Source: Diphasiastrum complanatum
Lineage: Eukaryota > Streptophyta > Lycopodiopsida > Lycopodiales > Lycopodiaceae
Reading direction: 5' to 3'
Length of the DNA stretch: 64,000 nt
NCBI GenBank assembly: GCA_029204225.1
Contig: CM055092.1
Span: 60,983,302 to 61,047,301, forward strand
In this document: in pieces, positions 34,901-49,800 of the stretch
Layout: each line of letters opens with the position of its first letter
Numbering within the stretch: position 1 is the first letter of the stretch
Notes under the pieces: generated by a model
The model's database searches: none
Seen by the model: the letters and a program-made list of their open reading frames with translations, nothing else
Told to the model about the DNA's origin: nothing
Program-made: the position numbers and the translations under genes

Positions 34901-37900
34901 CACCTGCATCAAACAGCATATGCAATAAATCCAGCAACTTGATGTTTAAAGCATTCAATGCTTGGTTCAACCAAAGTAATTTAAACTGCTTCAGACTCCA
35001 TTCCATAGAAAAAATATTATCACATCCTTACAATTAAAAACTTCAGCTGGAGGGTAGTATATCATGTTTCATAGGAACAGAGTGGTAAGAAGGGCCTGGT
35101 CTAAAAAATCACAAAGACAAACTCGGATAAGGCTGTACAGTACAAAAAAATAAAGCAATGCTTGTGACTCCATCCAAAACGAAACATCTGTCAAAGGACA
35201 ATGTTTTCACACAAAAAACTTGTAGAACATTCCTTGGACAAGTTTATTGAGGCTTGTGAACTTACCTCACACCCCACACAATAGTTGAGCCGCCACGATG
35301 AGTTGTTGTAGATGAAGCAATCCCCAACCCATACACCAGTCCGAACTCTCTCAGAAATTTCGTGAAGAAGCTCAAAAGCATCTTCGACCCCTTGCTCATC
35401 AATTGGCTTCCCACTATCCAAATATGAAGTGACAGCTTGATGCTGAGATGGCCCATATTGTATGAAGTGAACAATCATTAACAGAGACTTTTAGTTGTTC
35501 CAAAGTTTATCAGTAGTTAATATTTTCTCTGTCATGATACAACAAAGCAAGCAAGTACACAAACAATTGCATTTGATAAAAATATATACAGCGTAGATCA
35601 TAAAGATAATATCCAGAAAAGTACGGAAGCAAGCATTCATATAATAAGGCTGACTGAATTGCATGAAGAGAAGAATCCATTGACACAGTAGTTACATCTC
35701 ACAAATGCCATTCAAACATCAGAAGTAAGAGAAATACCTACAAGATTCTGAAAATGCAGAGCCTAATCAAGAATGATAATGCGTGTACAGCTTTGAGATT
35801 GAGGCCTATGTAAAGACAGACTGTGCAGGAAAATGAAGAAAATTCCAACAACACCTGCAATTGGATTACTGATGATGGAACAAACTTTGTAAAACAGGTC
35901 CTTAAGAAATAACATCTCCTGTTTTGTATCAATTTGACCATCATGCTCAACAAGATGCTGTGAATGCAGCCAAGGACAGAATTGCAAGCAAACTACATGT
36001 TTTCCAATGACTCTAATGTAGCTTTAAATGTCCTAGTGAAAAACTTCCTCTACAAACCTTAGCCAACTGAAACTACATAGTAATTGTTTTGACCATTAAA
36101 AAAACATACATACCAAACGGTTACGTGGGAAGGGGTTTGCAACATCATGGGTTACTGAGTAGAAAGAAAAGAATCAAACTAAAAGGGGTCGTATATTGAA
36201 TCTGTGGTAAGCAAACGAATGTAATACATAGCTTACATTGTACTTAAGAATGTAAAACGAATTTTCGCCGGCGATTGCAACCAAGTCTCCACTATCTGCC
36301 CAATATATGTTCTGCAACCATCAGCAACATTACTTACACTTAACATTATCGTGTGAACTAAAAGAAAGTAAAACTGGTTGCAAAAGCAGCACATGCACTA
36401 AAAGCGCACCCGACCAAAACAAGCTTACCTTTACAATCACATCAATTCTACGGACGACGCGACATTCAGCCCAATCATAAAAACAAACAAACTCATTGGA
36501 TCGGATGGCAAGCAAACATCCACCAAAAACTCCTTCTGCTGAAAAAGAAGGTCTTAGGCTTTTCCTTTCCTGAACAGAGACACAGAAACATCTGCATTAA
36601 ATTAATTGTAAGTTCTCGTGCAATATCTCAGCAAAATAGTCATTTACTATGATATAATAGTCATGCACAGTGCAAAGCAAATAAAAAACCACTATTACGT
36701 CTAAATTTCAACCTCAATATCTGCATCAGAATAACAGAAGTCATGCAATGTCCAAGGTTGCCAACATTGTACGCGTTGTGAACTAATAAAAACAGCTATA
36801 GCATATAAGTTTTGAGCTCATTGACATTTTAGGACAGAAGACTTAACGCAGATCAGGTCAATACAAAGCTTCAAAAGAATGTAGATTACCATACTCGGGC
36901 CTCCATATTAATAGGTTTAAACTACTCTCAAGTCGCTAAGGTTTGAGCTAGTGGGAGTAGGTCTCTGCTACACTTAAGCCAGTGAGACAAACTACATCCA
37001 GCATAGTTGTGCTAGAAAGACAATCAAAACTGAACTAAACATGATACTAGAAACCATTACAAACTATTTCATCCCATACTCACCTACTCCTTCAAACAGT
37101 ATCATCACTTACATGGTTAAGAGCTAGCAAAGAGTTTTCAACTAACAGCTGTTAAATTGACTCAAAAGCAGGTCTCTTAGTTTTGTATGAAATTTGTCAA
37201 TTGCTATCTTCCAAGCATTTTACATGATTTGCTAGATGTTCTGCGAGAGGACGTAATGTGGAGCTGCGTGTCACTCTGGCTGCACTTGCCGACATAAATC
37301 CTGTTGTAGGAAAAACATGTTGAGCATAGCCCAGAACCTCCTACCGTTGCTTGGTAGCATGTCCCCACCTTCATTGGTGCCTTAGCCAAATCCTGATCCT
37401 CAGAACCTGACTTGGGAGTCTGCGTCCAGAAACCTACAAACTAGTAGCTTGTGACAGGATTATTGTTGTTGCTTCTCACTCACCTGCCTTTATTGCTTAT
37501 TATTTATCATTTGGCATTTAATCAATACATTCTGATGATGGTATCTCCTATTGGCATAATCAGTTACACGGATGCATTATCAGTAGGGCATTATCAAACT
37601 GCTTAAAGTAACTGAAAGATTGTATGCTCTAGGATATTAGAGCTATCAAAAGGCTAAGTACTTAAAACAATCAAAGGACTGACTATTTCAACTAGACGAA
37701 GGACTGTCCAATCAAAAATTTCTGATTAATCGAACAATTTTCTTTCCAGCAAATGGTTTTTTCTTCAAAAAAGCCAAAAATTGCATTCCACTGTCCGGAA
37801 ACTGTAATAGCGTTCAGCTGCATCCATGCAAAGTTCTCATCTACAAAATGGAATTTTTTGCAAGATATGCATGAAATATTTACAACTATTATGCAAACCT

Positions 37901-39546
37901 TAAGAGAGCTCAAAGTTTCCAAGAAGTCGATTGGTTGTACCTATAATCCAACAGGACTCAAATGTGATGCAGTCTGACAATAATTACATGTTTTGTCTAC
38001 AACAGTCTGCGGACTATATAAGGTTAAATAGCAAGTTCCCACCTGGAATTTTGAAAAGAGTCAATGTGCATTTGGCATTTCATGTACATGCTTAGGGCAA
38101 GTTTACAGCTTCTCAGGATGAATTGGACATCTTAGTATTTGGTCTTTTTTGTAGCCTAAGATAAAATCTGACATAGGGAAAGGCGGTTCAGAAATAACAT
38201 TCACTCTAAGTACCTGTGTAGGTGAACAGGACAGTCAAAAAATGATGAACCTTGGCCTAAAAAAAAGTTTCAAACTTCTTCTTTGAGGACACAAATATAC
38301 GAAGGGAGGTGCTCCATCTCTTGGTTCTTTTTCTATTAATGGCCTCAAGAAGTATTGGGTCAGAAAAAAGGTACACACTAGAGGTTGTTGGGCATGGATG
38401 ATCGGTGAGTTCATGTGTAGTATACAAGTGGCATATGCAGTCCAAGCATGGAGGTCTGTGTCAATGGCAGTGAAGGTGATCAGGGAAGAAATTCATGCAA
38501 GGATCCAATAATGAACTGTATACAAGAATGATGAGCCTTTCTCTGTCTATCGTGATGAAAGTTCATTTCTAATGACAGAGTGATCTTACTGTAATCACCA
38601 CAAGCTTCTCACAAGGTTGCAGTTATGTAGCATGAATGTGGATAGGTTGCAGATGGAACATGCGATACTGCTCATCATGCCATCTGTTAAGTGGGAAGGT
38701 ATGTTTTTAAGTGTGGCTTACAAGATTGAAGATCAGATGTTAGAAATTTGGCTTCAACTTTGACGGAGGCATCATGTGGAATGGATTGCCAAAGGGATTG
38801 GTGAGGTTTGTATGCTGACTCAAAAAGATATAGGAGATGTGGAATCATAATTTTAGGGGTACATGTCTATAGGGAAACTGATTTGATCTGAACAGTAGAA
38901 ATGAAAGATCGAAAAGGGTGGTGGTTGCAACAGTAAGCTCAGTCACGTGGATGAAGGTAAGTGATCAAAGAGATCATCTACCACACCATCACCCATGTCC
39001 ACCACTATGAGGGTGGCAAATTAATGCCCCTGAAATCAGCCAAATAGGTAAGTTGTTACATCTAACCAACTCATTTGACTCTTCCAAAGGGAACAAATGT
39101 CCACCACACATAGTCATCGGACCATTTTGTGCTAAGTGTCTGTGTATGTATAATGCCCAACTCATCTATGTTAACTGTATGTAGAAGGGAATCAAAAAAC
39201 TGCAATAAACATTTATTTTTCCAAGCCAATATCAGTCCTTATAGGGTCAATCTATATGTTTCAAGGGTGAGTATCATGATGTACTATCTTGAGTGAAGGC
39301 TTAGGAAATCTACGATAAGCCAGCTACCAGCCAACCATCTGCAGCCTCCACTAATTTGAGAGAGAAGAAGAAAGAAGAAAGCTTTATTATTGTCTTTTCC
39401 ATGCCAAAAGCCATATAAGACTAGTAAATGTACATGTCAAGTATGTGGTAACCATAGGAGCGTATCCCATGGTCTCCTCGTGATAAGTCGAGTAGCTCGT
39501 GCTGCAACATGGGTATGTGTGGGACGCTGTCTCTGGTCTCTGTGGG

Positions 39547-39602
<56 letters not shown>

Positions 39603-40190
39603 GTAGCTCTCAGTTATGCAATCTTGGAATTTACTACTTTGATCTGAACTCATAGTCATCAACCTGCAACTCTACATAGACAGGCACAAAGCTATCATAA
39701 TATTGAGTGACAAGTTGGCAAGAAATAATATGAGAAATTGCAATTTACAAAATATTTAACCAGAAAATAGAGTGGTCTGGAAACAGGTAAAATACATACA
39801 AAATATATTGAGCTAAGAACCATTTTCTTGAATCTTTCATCAACGAACTATGTATGATGATTAATGAGCATCTAAAACATTCACAATCAAGAACTTTTCA
39901 TCACACTGTTTACAAGCAAAATTAAAGTTTGTCGCACACTACCTTTGGCTTCACCTTAGTGGAATGGGTAATGGTCTAGACACAATTCTCTAATATTTTA
40001 CCTGAAAAGATTTACTGAATATTTTGATCTTCGATGTACTTTCCCTTGCAGCATATTCACCCTCATTTGACCAGACAAACTCCAGTGCAGAACCAAATGA
40101 TCTGTTTCTCCAAGCAAGTGCCGTATATATGATATATTCACCATCCCCACAAACCACTACAAATCTTCCATTCGGATTGTGCTTCAAACT
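28947..40190 (-). CDS. COPB2: beta'-COP exons 12-24: second propeller and alpha-solenoid
   Basis: This block gives residues 358-906. Exons 12-15 are the coatomer WD-associated region: [20 protein letters not shown], then [18 protein letters not shown], then [20 protein letters not shown], then [19 protein letters not shown]. Exons 16-21 are the helical solenoid that contacts alpha-[94 protein letters not shown] and [16 protein letters not shown]. Exon 22 carries [19 protein letters not shown]. Exons 23 and 24 form the least conserved tail, with an acidic end ([11 protein letters not shown]). In exon 23 the acceptor ACAG|AGG at 29315 was chosen because it alone restores phase and the LRGTY junction. 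The stop is TGA at 28947-28949. Confidence 0.95.
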
Positions 40191-43100
40191 CTGCAAACCA
40201 ACTCCACAAGAATCAGTATTTGTTTGCACAATCAGAATATATCGAAAATCACAAATTCAATTTGAGAAGAAATGATATCGTGTGAACCTTGCAACAAAAT
40301 ATAAACGAAACCAAAAAGAAAAGAACTCCACATCGAATCAGGAATATAAAAAATAAATTCTTAGCCAACAAGCAATACTTAGTTTTCATCAATATCCAAG
40401 CACAACAGCCCATATGGCTTTCAAGAGCAACTTTTTGCTTTCAAGATGAATGTACACCACTTGGGAAAACCAACGGTGAACTAGATCATAATCATTTTTT
40501 ATTAACACCAAATATGCGATTCATTTCACGACTCTTTAGGATAGCTTCCTCCACAGAAAGCAATAGGGCTTATAAAAAACTACTAGATTAGGAAGATATA
40601 AAACAAACAAGTCGTCAATATATCTTCTTGCAAAGCTTTTGTGGCCCAATGCAGAATGCTTCCACAGGGGGAGCTCTTTATTTCGTAACCTTCATTGACG
40701 ACTTCTCTCTTTCTGAAGAACAAATCAAAAACATTCAAGTTCTTCAAACAGTTCAAGGCATCAGCAGAAAATTCGACCCAGAGGAAGATCAAAGCACTAC
40801 GTTCAGATGGAGGGGGACGATTTATCTCCACAAAATTTAAAGAATTCTGCTTAAAGAATTTTGCAAGGCCAATAAAATACAACAACAATTCACAACAAGC
40901 TACTCACCTCAATCCAATGGTGTAGCTGAAAAGAAGAATCGGACACTCATTGAAAGTGCCAAGAGCATGCTGGCCCATGCCTCTCTTCCAAAGAAATTTT
41001 GGGCAAAAGCTGTTACTACAGCAGCCTATTTGCAAAAACGATCCATCACCAAAGCCCTGAATGGCAAAGACACCTTATGAGGTGTGGACAGGATCGAAAC
41101 CATCCCTCAAGAATATCAGAGTGTTTGGATGCATTGCTTATGCACAATCCCTGAAGATCTCAGGGACAACACAAGCAGAAGATCGATTTTTATTGGCTAC
41201 TCTCCATATCACAAGGCATACAAGCTCTATAATATGGACACAGAAAAGGCATTTACGAGCAGAGATGTCATTTTTCTGGAAGACAACTTTATCGACCCCA
41301 AGGGAAAGGCTGCACAAATTTTCGACGCCAGGGTTGAACAGTCAAAATCTGACCTTAGGGTCAAATTGTCAAAATCCGACCCAGGGCCGAACAATTAATT
41401 TTCGACCCTAGGGTCGAAAATCCAGAAATCGATTCTAACTTTGAAAATGAGTCTGATCAACAGAGGGAAGAAATCCAGCCAAAAAGGTCAAATCAACCTA
41501 GACAGCCTCCATCCAAATTTATGGATGATGCAGCCTGTTACTTTGTGCAGGAACCAAATACAGTTTCAGAGGCAATGTCTACACATGATGCTAAACATTG
41601 GACAGCAGCAATGGACACAGAATTCGATTCTCTGATGGAGAATGAAACATGGACAGTCACTGAGCTGCCAAAGGACAGAAATCCGATTCCATGCAAATGG
41701 ATTTTCAAGGTGAAGTATGATGCTGAAGGAAGGCTAAATTTGTACAAAGCCAGGTTGGTTGCCAAAGGCTATTCCCAGATTCCAGATCCGGACTATTCCA
41801 AGACCTTCAGCCCAGTTGTCAACAAGCATGCTTCGATCCAGCTATTACTGCTCCTTTGCAGCTGCAGCAGATCTTGAAGTCCATCAAATGGATGTCCAAA
41901 CCACTTTCCTCAATGAGACCATTGAAGAGGAAATATTTATGTCACAGCCTGAAGGATACGAACTGAGGGGTAAGCAACACCTTGTGTGCAAAATTCACAA
42001 GGCACTCTATGGGCTGAAACAGTCACCAAGAGCTTGGTTCCAGAAAATAAATGCATTTCTTATTGAGAATGGTTTTATTCCAAACTCAGCAGATTCGAAT
42101 GTCTACTTCAAATCTGTATTGGATTTCTTCATCATCATCACTCTCTATGTTGATGATACTCTATTATTCAGTAGCAATCTGAATCTGATGAAGGACACCA
42201 AATGCATGTTGGCCAAGGAGTACATAATGATTGACATGGGTCCAGCCCACTATTGTCTCGGAATCGAAATTTTCTGAATTTGACCCAACAGACTGATATT
42301 CATCAGTCAGCAGAGATATCTCACAAATGTGCTAGAAAAGTATGGAACTACAAACCAAGTTACTTTCCACTCGACCCTTGACTAAAGCTGTCAAAGGAAC
42401 AATCTCCTCAAACCGAGGAAGAGGAGGAGGAAATGAAGAAATATATGTTTCACTCCATCATCGGCTCACTAATGTATGCAATGATCTGCACTCGACCCGA
42501 CATTGCATATTCAATCGGTTCACTCAGCCAGTTCCTATCAAATCCAAGGCCAGCCCATTGGCAAGCAATCACAAAGGTCATGAAGTACATCCAAACCACC
42601 AAACATCTTAGCATCTGTTATGGAGGTAGCCAACCTACAAACATACTTGAAGGATACACAGATGCAGATTGGACAGGGGGCATTGATACTAGAAGGTTGA
42701 CTTCTGGGATTTGAATTTTGCCACAAATACTACAAAGGAGGCAATTTGGCTGAGGCACCTGCTAGCAAAAATCGACCTTGCATAGTCACATCCAAGGACC
42801 ATTTTCTGTGACAATCAAAGCACTATAGCACTCTCTCTAAATCCGAAATTTCATTCTCGAAGCAAGTATATTGAAATCAGGTATCACTACCTAAGAGAGA
42901 AAGTGCAAAGCAAGGAGGTATCACTAGTTTATTGTAGGACAGATCTGATGGCAGCAGAACACTTCACAAAGGCTCTTTCCAAAGAGCATCATCTCAGATT
43001 TGATGAAAAATTAAATCTGAAAATCAAAGCTTTTCAGGAACCACATTAATGGGGAGTGTTGGAAATCGATGCTCAGCCTCAAATCCATTTGTTAATGAGC

Positions 43101-43708
43101 ATCCTGAAAACTTTACAAAATCTAGAAAAAACAAAAGGCTCAAGTTTTGGGAAAATCGAAAAATTCAGGATCAAATTTTTCCAACCTAATGTCAATCCCA
43201 TCAATGAAGGATTTTCCGAACCTCGATCAAATCAGATCATGTCTAATTTATCCGAGCGTCTTCAACCCTAGATCGGATCGGATCGGGTCTGATTTTTCCG
43301 ACCCTGGAAAAATCCGAACGTCAATATATTTTCAACCCTATACATATTTTTGACCCAGTGTAAATTTTTCGATCCTTTGTATAAAATCCGACCCTATGGA
43401 AAATTCGATACCGTTGGTCAAAAATCCGATCCAACGACTTCGCGTTGACAGTCCGCCTACATTTGTACATGAATTTATAGTTACAAGGTGGTTGTAAGAC
43501 AACATTCCATGCGAGTTAGTTGTAGATATTTTTGTATATCTAATCCTAGAATCTTCATCAAAAATGTTCTTCTGATATTCAGTTACCACAAAAATTGTAA
43601 TCAATTAGATTTATGTTGCCAGTGTTATCACACACAACAATCAGCTGAAGTAATCACTTCAAGCATCTAGCTTGCTCCCAGCTTCCGCTCATTCCCACTG
43701 AATTACGA

Positions 43709-43806
<98 letters not shown>

Positions 43807-46800
43807 TAGAATGTGATAATTACCGTACTAAAGTAAACCATGCTGAAAAAAAAACATATCGAAACACAAAACGGCAAGACACAATGTAAAAACGTGAAAA
43901 TATATATTGTCGGGCTCAAGGCCGTAAAAAAGTACAGTGATGTCTGATAAACAATGTCTCATAAACACTGACAACTAACACTCGTCCTCTAACTCAAAGT
44001 CCGAGTCATCGGAGTCTATAGAACTGCCACAATCCACCATCACCCTCTCACCATCACTCTCTCTCTCTATCTAACTCTCATAATGCAAATTTTTTTATGT
44101 GGGCCGCGGGCTGCCTGCTAGCGGCCCACATAAAAAAATTTGCTTTTTTTATTCCAGCGTTCCGGGACCACGTTTCTGGTCCCGGAATGCTGGCATTCCA
44201 GAATGCACGATCCAGAACAATTTTGTTCCGGATCACGATTCGCTACATCTGTGATACATCGTAGTATGATGATGAAATAAAAAATTTCCTACAAGGAACA
44301 CCATGCAACTAACTACACACCAATGTGTAGGTCATCCTACAAAGGAAAACTACTAAGCATCTCCTACCAAGACACACATAGACTCAACAGTGTAGAATGA
44401 GTAGTACAAGGACTATTCCTACCAGTCTAGAGGCCCTTAAGGGGAACCTTCAAGGATGTTATAGCCTATTGTAGGATTAGGGATAAGATTGCCCAACTTC
44501 ATCCAAATTCAAGGCCCAGTACCCAATTAAAAGGGTCATTAACAAAGTACGACTCAGGGACCACTAATAGGCCCAGTAATGTAGAAGCGTCCTTAACAAA
44601 GAAAACAAACTAGTTAACCTACCTAGAAACTTTAAACAAGAATGTACTTTACCAACAAGGGAATAAGTAATATTGAAAAGGAACATTCACGATGTACATC
44701 TATGAAAATTTTAGAGAATTACCCTTTGACTGTGCAAAAGCTTTGGAGCGGATTAGCAAAACTGAATTATGAAGAACGCAATTCCTTACCACGTGATGAA
44801 TCATTAACTCAAACAAACTCCAAGAACTTGAAGAGAGATATAGAGAAAACACACCTGGGGATAGAGATCACAGCTTCCCAATTCCTTCACTGCTAGTGGC
44901 AATCGCTCTCCATCAGTTACCTTCCCAACTCAGTGCAAAAGTAACAAGTTAGGTGCTCACTGCTAATAGATAAGTTGCCAAGAATAAAAACCATTCCAAT
45001 GAAATATTGCAGAACTCCTTAGACAGACTAGCAATTGCTAGCAATGTATCACATTGTACCTCAAAATCGGCACCAACAGCCTTGATATTTACAGTCTGTA
45101 TCTCATTGTGTTTGGCCCAAATAATTTTTCCACTGCTGTCCATGCTTGCAACAGGCTCCTCCCGACCAAGTTTGATCATAATTGTGCCCTCATCATAGCC
45201 AATGGCTAACCTGCAAATGTACATAAACCTAAAAATTTGAACAGACTCACATCCAACTGCTGAACCCTTACTGACGAAAAGAGAGAACCTGTGAAATGCT
45301 AAAATAGCACAGACCAAAGCAAAAGCTTTGTCGGTAGGTTAATCTGAATGCTTGCAAGTAATAGAAAGGTTTACCTATTCGAACCTTTCATATACCCGAG
45401 GGCCCAGACACGCTCAAGGCCATAGTTCAACGTATTCTCAAGCCTGTGAATGGAATAAAATCAATGCATATGCTTAAGGTCTAACATTTTGACATCAACA
45501 AATGGGATGTATGGCACAGTTCTACATTACATAAACTTGAACTATGCAAGAAAGAATCATAAGAAAAGCAAATGCCCACAAAATCCAAAACTTAACAAAC
45601 ATCCCAAATGAGAAGAAAACCCTTATAGCTTCATTGACAGTAATGAGAAGAAATTGTAATGCTCCAGTTTTCTCCAAAACAGTAATAATACCTGTAGGTT
45701 GTTGCATGCCAGATGCGAACAGTCCCATCTTCTGATCCAGTGATGATTATCGGAAGCTCTGGGTGAAAGCACGCAGTGGACACATTGTGTGTGTGTCCTT
45801 CCAAGGTTTGGACACAAGTTTTTGTTTGATAGTCCCAGACCTAAAGTTGCAATATAGTCTTGTATTAAAAAAAGCAGACAGGGGCCCAATACACAAATTT
45901 GGGTTGAATAGATTCCATGTCTGAGTTGCCAAATGAAGGTCGTATAGGATGCTTCGCATGAATGGGACCAGGAAATGCATTGCATGCCCTTTTCCACAAT
46001 TTAGGATAAAACAAAAGATAAAATGTACCTTTGCTGTCTGATCGTCTGAACCAGTTATCAAGTAAGGCCTGTCCCCTCCCGTAAAGTAGTCAACACAATT
46101 TACCCCTTTAGCATGAGCTTCCAAACTAAAGTTTGGCTCTGGAGATCCCAGATTCCAGATCTGGAAACATGGCAAAAATGCAAGTCAACGATTCCTCTTT
46201 TCTAGACAAGACTAAGTCTATTAAGCACAATCTATATCTATATGAAATTATGAGATAAACATCAGATTTTCTTCCAGAAATAAAGAATCGGCATATTATA
46301 CCTTTATGGTGCGATCCAATGAGGCACTTGCAAAAGTATTTGTGTCTTTCGGATTGAATGTCACTTGCATCACATAGTGTGAGTGGCCCTCAAAAACTTG
46401 TGTACATGTCCAGCCTTTATCCCAATCCCAGAGCTTGATTAACATGTCATCAGATGAGGATAGCACATACGGTAAAGAGGGATGGACTGCTACTGATCTG
46501 ATGTAATCTGTATGTGCTTCAAAGAGTTTGATTCTGTCCATAGTGTTGTAGTTGTAGACTCGAATCATCATATCATCAGCCCCAGCCACAATCCACTGTT
46601 TGCGAGAGATAAACTTTGCAGATCGCACTGTATCCAGGATAACCAAAACCATCAATTTGATCAAAGGGATGTATTAAAATGCATGTGCTAGAGATGAGTT
46701 ATATTTGACACCTAAACTCGCAATATTTAATAGAGCGTATAATGACATGAGTGTAAATGCATTCCGATGATTTCCTCTAAGTAAAGAGAGTTCAACAAAT

Positions 46801-49800
46801 GCATGACAAGGCTAGCTGTTTGATCACAATTTAAAGGAAATTTAGTACCTGGAAGCTCTGTTGCTTCGAATGATTTCACCAATGTCTGAGATTCACAATT
46901 TAAAATATCAACATGTCAAAAGCTCACAAACTCATATAGCACGTCAAAGCTTTAAGTCCATATTTTCTATCAAAAATGAGCCAAGAAGCCGGATCAAAAA
47001 TGAGCCAAGAAGCAGGAAGATTATTATTTACAGATCTAAACAGGTTCAGAAGCTGCGGATATTAAAAAGGTAAAATGACACTATACAACCACAAACAGTA
47101 GAACGATACCAAGAGCCTCCTATGAGAACATTACAATACTTCAAAAAATCAAAATCAATCGTTCTGAAGGTGAAAAAAAATATGTGAGAGAATATGATCT
47201 ATCAAAGTTTGATCAATCTTATGCAGCTAGCTTTCCTCACATGTGGTAGAAAACGATTCCCAAACAATAGAACAGTTACCTGGGACTGATAATCCCAAAT
47301 GTAGATACTCCCAGTGTATAGGCTTGCCAGAATCCTGTCCAAAAAACAGAGAAGAATATGCCACTCTTAAGTGCCATCTAATGATTCTAATCTAAAGATG
47401 ACCCTAGCCGATATTATTGTGAGAACAGCACAGGCTGCATGAACTTTAACAGCAACAGAGTGCAATCATACAAACAGTATCTGTTATTGTGAAAAAATAG
47501 ATGGACTGTTTTCAAAAAAATTGTGTCCTCATCCAAAACGACAAAATTAGAAGTTTTCAACTTCAGAATACCAAGTAACTATATGGATTAGTACAGATAT
47601 GAATGAACCATAGTCGAGTGTGACATGAAAGGCTAGTGTAAAATACCATGGCTCTGTTTGATGAAGGTCTACACATTTGACTCTATCTGATCTTTGCGCA
47701 AGCTTTCGCTGTTAATGAAAAGAAAAGGATCAACATCATGATATACTATGATACTTACAAAGAAGCACACCTGAGATTGAGCAGTTTTTTATAGACTGGT
47801 ACAATGCATCATATGGTGAGGCTTTCAAGCACTGAAAACATCAGCAATTTCAACCAGATCCCAACAAGGGAGGAGGAGGCATATTACCTTGATCTCCAAT
47901 TGAAGCGGCTGCACATAACAAGAAAAATAGTGTCACTTTACAGATTCAGTGATAAAACAAGCTAAAAGGGCATGAACTACCCAGAATTGTGTAGTTTAGA
48001 GCATCAACTTAATAATACAGCTCTCACTCAGGGATATCTGACATTCCAAAATAATGGGAAATTATTAGAAAAATTGATACAGTGTAACACCCAGTCACCA
48101 GTCAAAACATTTAGAACAATCGCATGAGGAGCAGTAAGCCAGGATATCCATTTACACTTGCGATATCACTGGAAAAACAATGCAGTGATGCAATACGCAC
48201 TGGTCTTGAATTTTAACACTGAGCACAACAATGCAGCAAGCAAACAAAACATGGTAAAGAATTAAGTCCAATTTATGTAAACACATTACCTATTAGCCTA
48301 AGCAACAGCTATATGATAAACACGTCATGCTTTTAAATCTAAGCAAATAAACTATAATTATGGAGTCCACCCACAAAGGCTCAGTCCATCAACTACACCA
48401 TGCATAGCGTGACCAAATGCTGCAGCTCACTTCATTAGCGCCCAAGAGTAGGTTAAGTCAGAGGAACAGAAATATGTCCAAATTAGCCTTCGTGCTTTGT
48501 ATAAAAACCAACAAAATGAGTTTCTCTCACTTCTCTAGAGATGAAGAGCAAACTCAGTCACCGTGATGGCTGGCACTAAAGGGCAAAGCTAACCAATAAC
48601 GGTCCCTACTTTCTCATAGAAAAATAATGAAAAACTATATTTTATCACTTTGGCTTGCTCAAAACCTAATAAAAAGCACAGCTATTGGGCAAAAGCACCA
48701 AATAAAAAGAATAAGCATAAACTAGATGGCCACAACTTTGACAAGAATATCAAATGAGAATTGTGTGTCTACTAATGCGGCAAAAAACATACCAATGTTA
48801 TGTCAAGGATAGTACCCAACATAACAAGGAGGCATGCAATCTTCAACCTTATGAAGACAAAGTCTCCAACCACAAACTCTATCATGCATAGCATAGACCA
48901 GATGTAAAAACGTAATGACACCTCTATTCACTTTGTTAGTACCCAAGAGTAGGTTAGGTCAACATGCACAAACATACGTCAACATTAGCCTTCATACATT
49001 TGTACACAGTCCAACTTAGTAGGATTCTATCACTCTCCAATGGTGAAGGGAAGACTCAATCATGATGAAGGCTAGAGCTAAAGAGCAATGCCAATCAAAG
49101 CACTGCTGACGATAAAAACAATAAACACAAACCAGACAACCACAACTTTGATGAGATTATCAAATGAGAATTGTGTCTCTGCTAATGCAGCAAAAACATA
49201 TAGATGTTATGTCAAGAATAGTACACAACATAACAAAGAGGCGTGCAGTCTTCAACCACATGAGATCCACCCACAAAGTCACCGTGAACTCTATCATGCA
49301 TAACACAAACCCAATGTAATCGAGTGTAGTGACCACTCTACTCACTTTGTTAGTACCAAAGAGTAGATTAGGTCAACATGCACAAAAAAAACATCCACAT
49401 TAGCCTTCATACATTTATACAAAGTCCAGCTTACAAAGATTCTTTCGTTTCCCCAAAGGTGAAGGGAAGGCTCAATGACAAAGGCTAGCACTTGGTGACG
49501 GGAAACTTTTGTTAAAAAACTGACTTGCTCATACAAGTCACCCAAGACAAGATTCCTATTGTTGTTAGACAATAGTGATACACATGAAAGAGAACAAAAA
49601 CAACAATGATTAAGCGTAATGATACTCCAAAAATGTCCCATTGCAAATCGACTAGGGTGCTCTACATGCTTTAGACAATAGTCCATGTCAAAAAGAAAAA
49701 GCAAAAGCAAAAGCAATCTAAAAGTAACCTTAAAGCAATTGCCTAATTGATGTCTCTATATAAGGTACAAGCACCCAACACCTAGCTATAGCCAAACTTG

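Larger units (their letters stand above)
40191..44854. other. COPB2: Coatomer intron 11, 4.7 kb, host of copia insertion
   Basis: Exon 11 ends ...DLYPQ and exon 12 begins SLKHNP in phase 0, as in the plant family, so nothing coding is missing. The intron contains a copia element in the opposite orientation, its 3' LTR, a long TC run and a hairpin cluster. Confidence 0.8.

Noticed and set aside
35738-35987. Possible extra coatomer exon
   Set aside because: Exon 14 (…ILKYN) and exon 15 ([11 protein letters not shown]) join in phase and match the family without a gap, so this is intron.
39387-39662. Frames through the AG run on both strands
   Set aside because: Alternating Arg-Glu or Leu-Ser residues from the microsatellite; no gene.
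43689-43919. 76-codon minus-strand frame
   Set aside because: Mostly Arg-Glu repeats read from the TC run.
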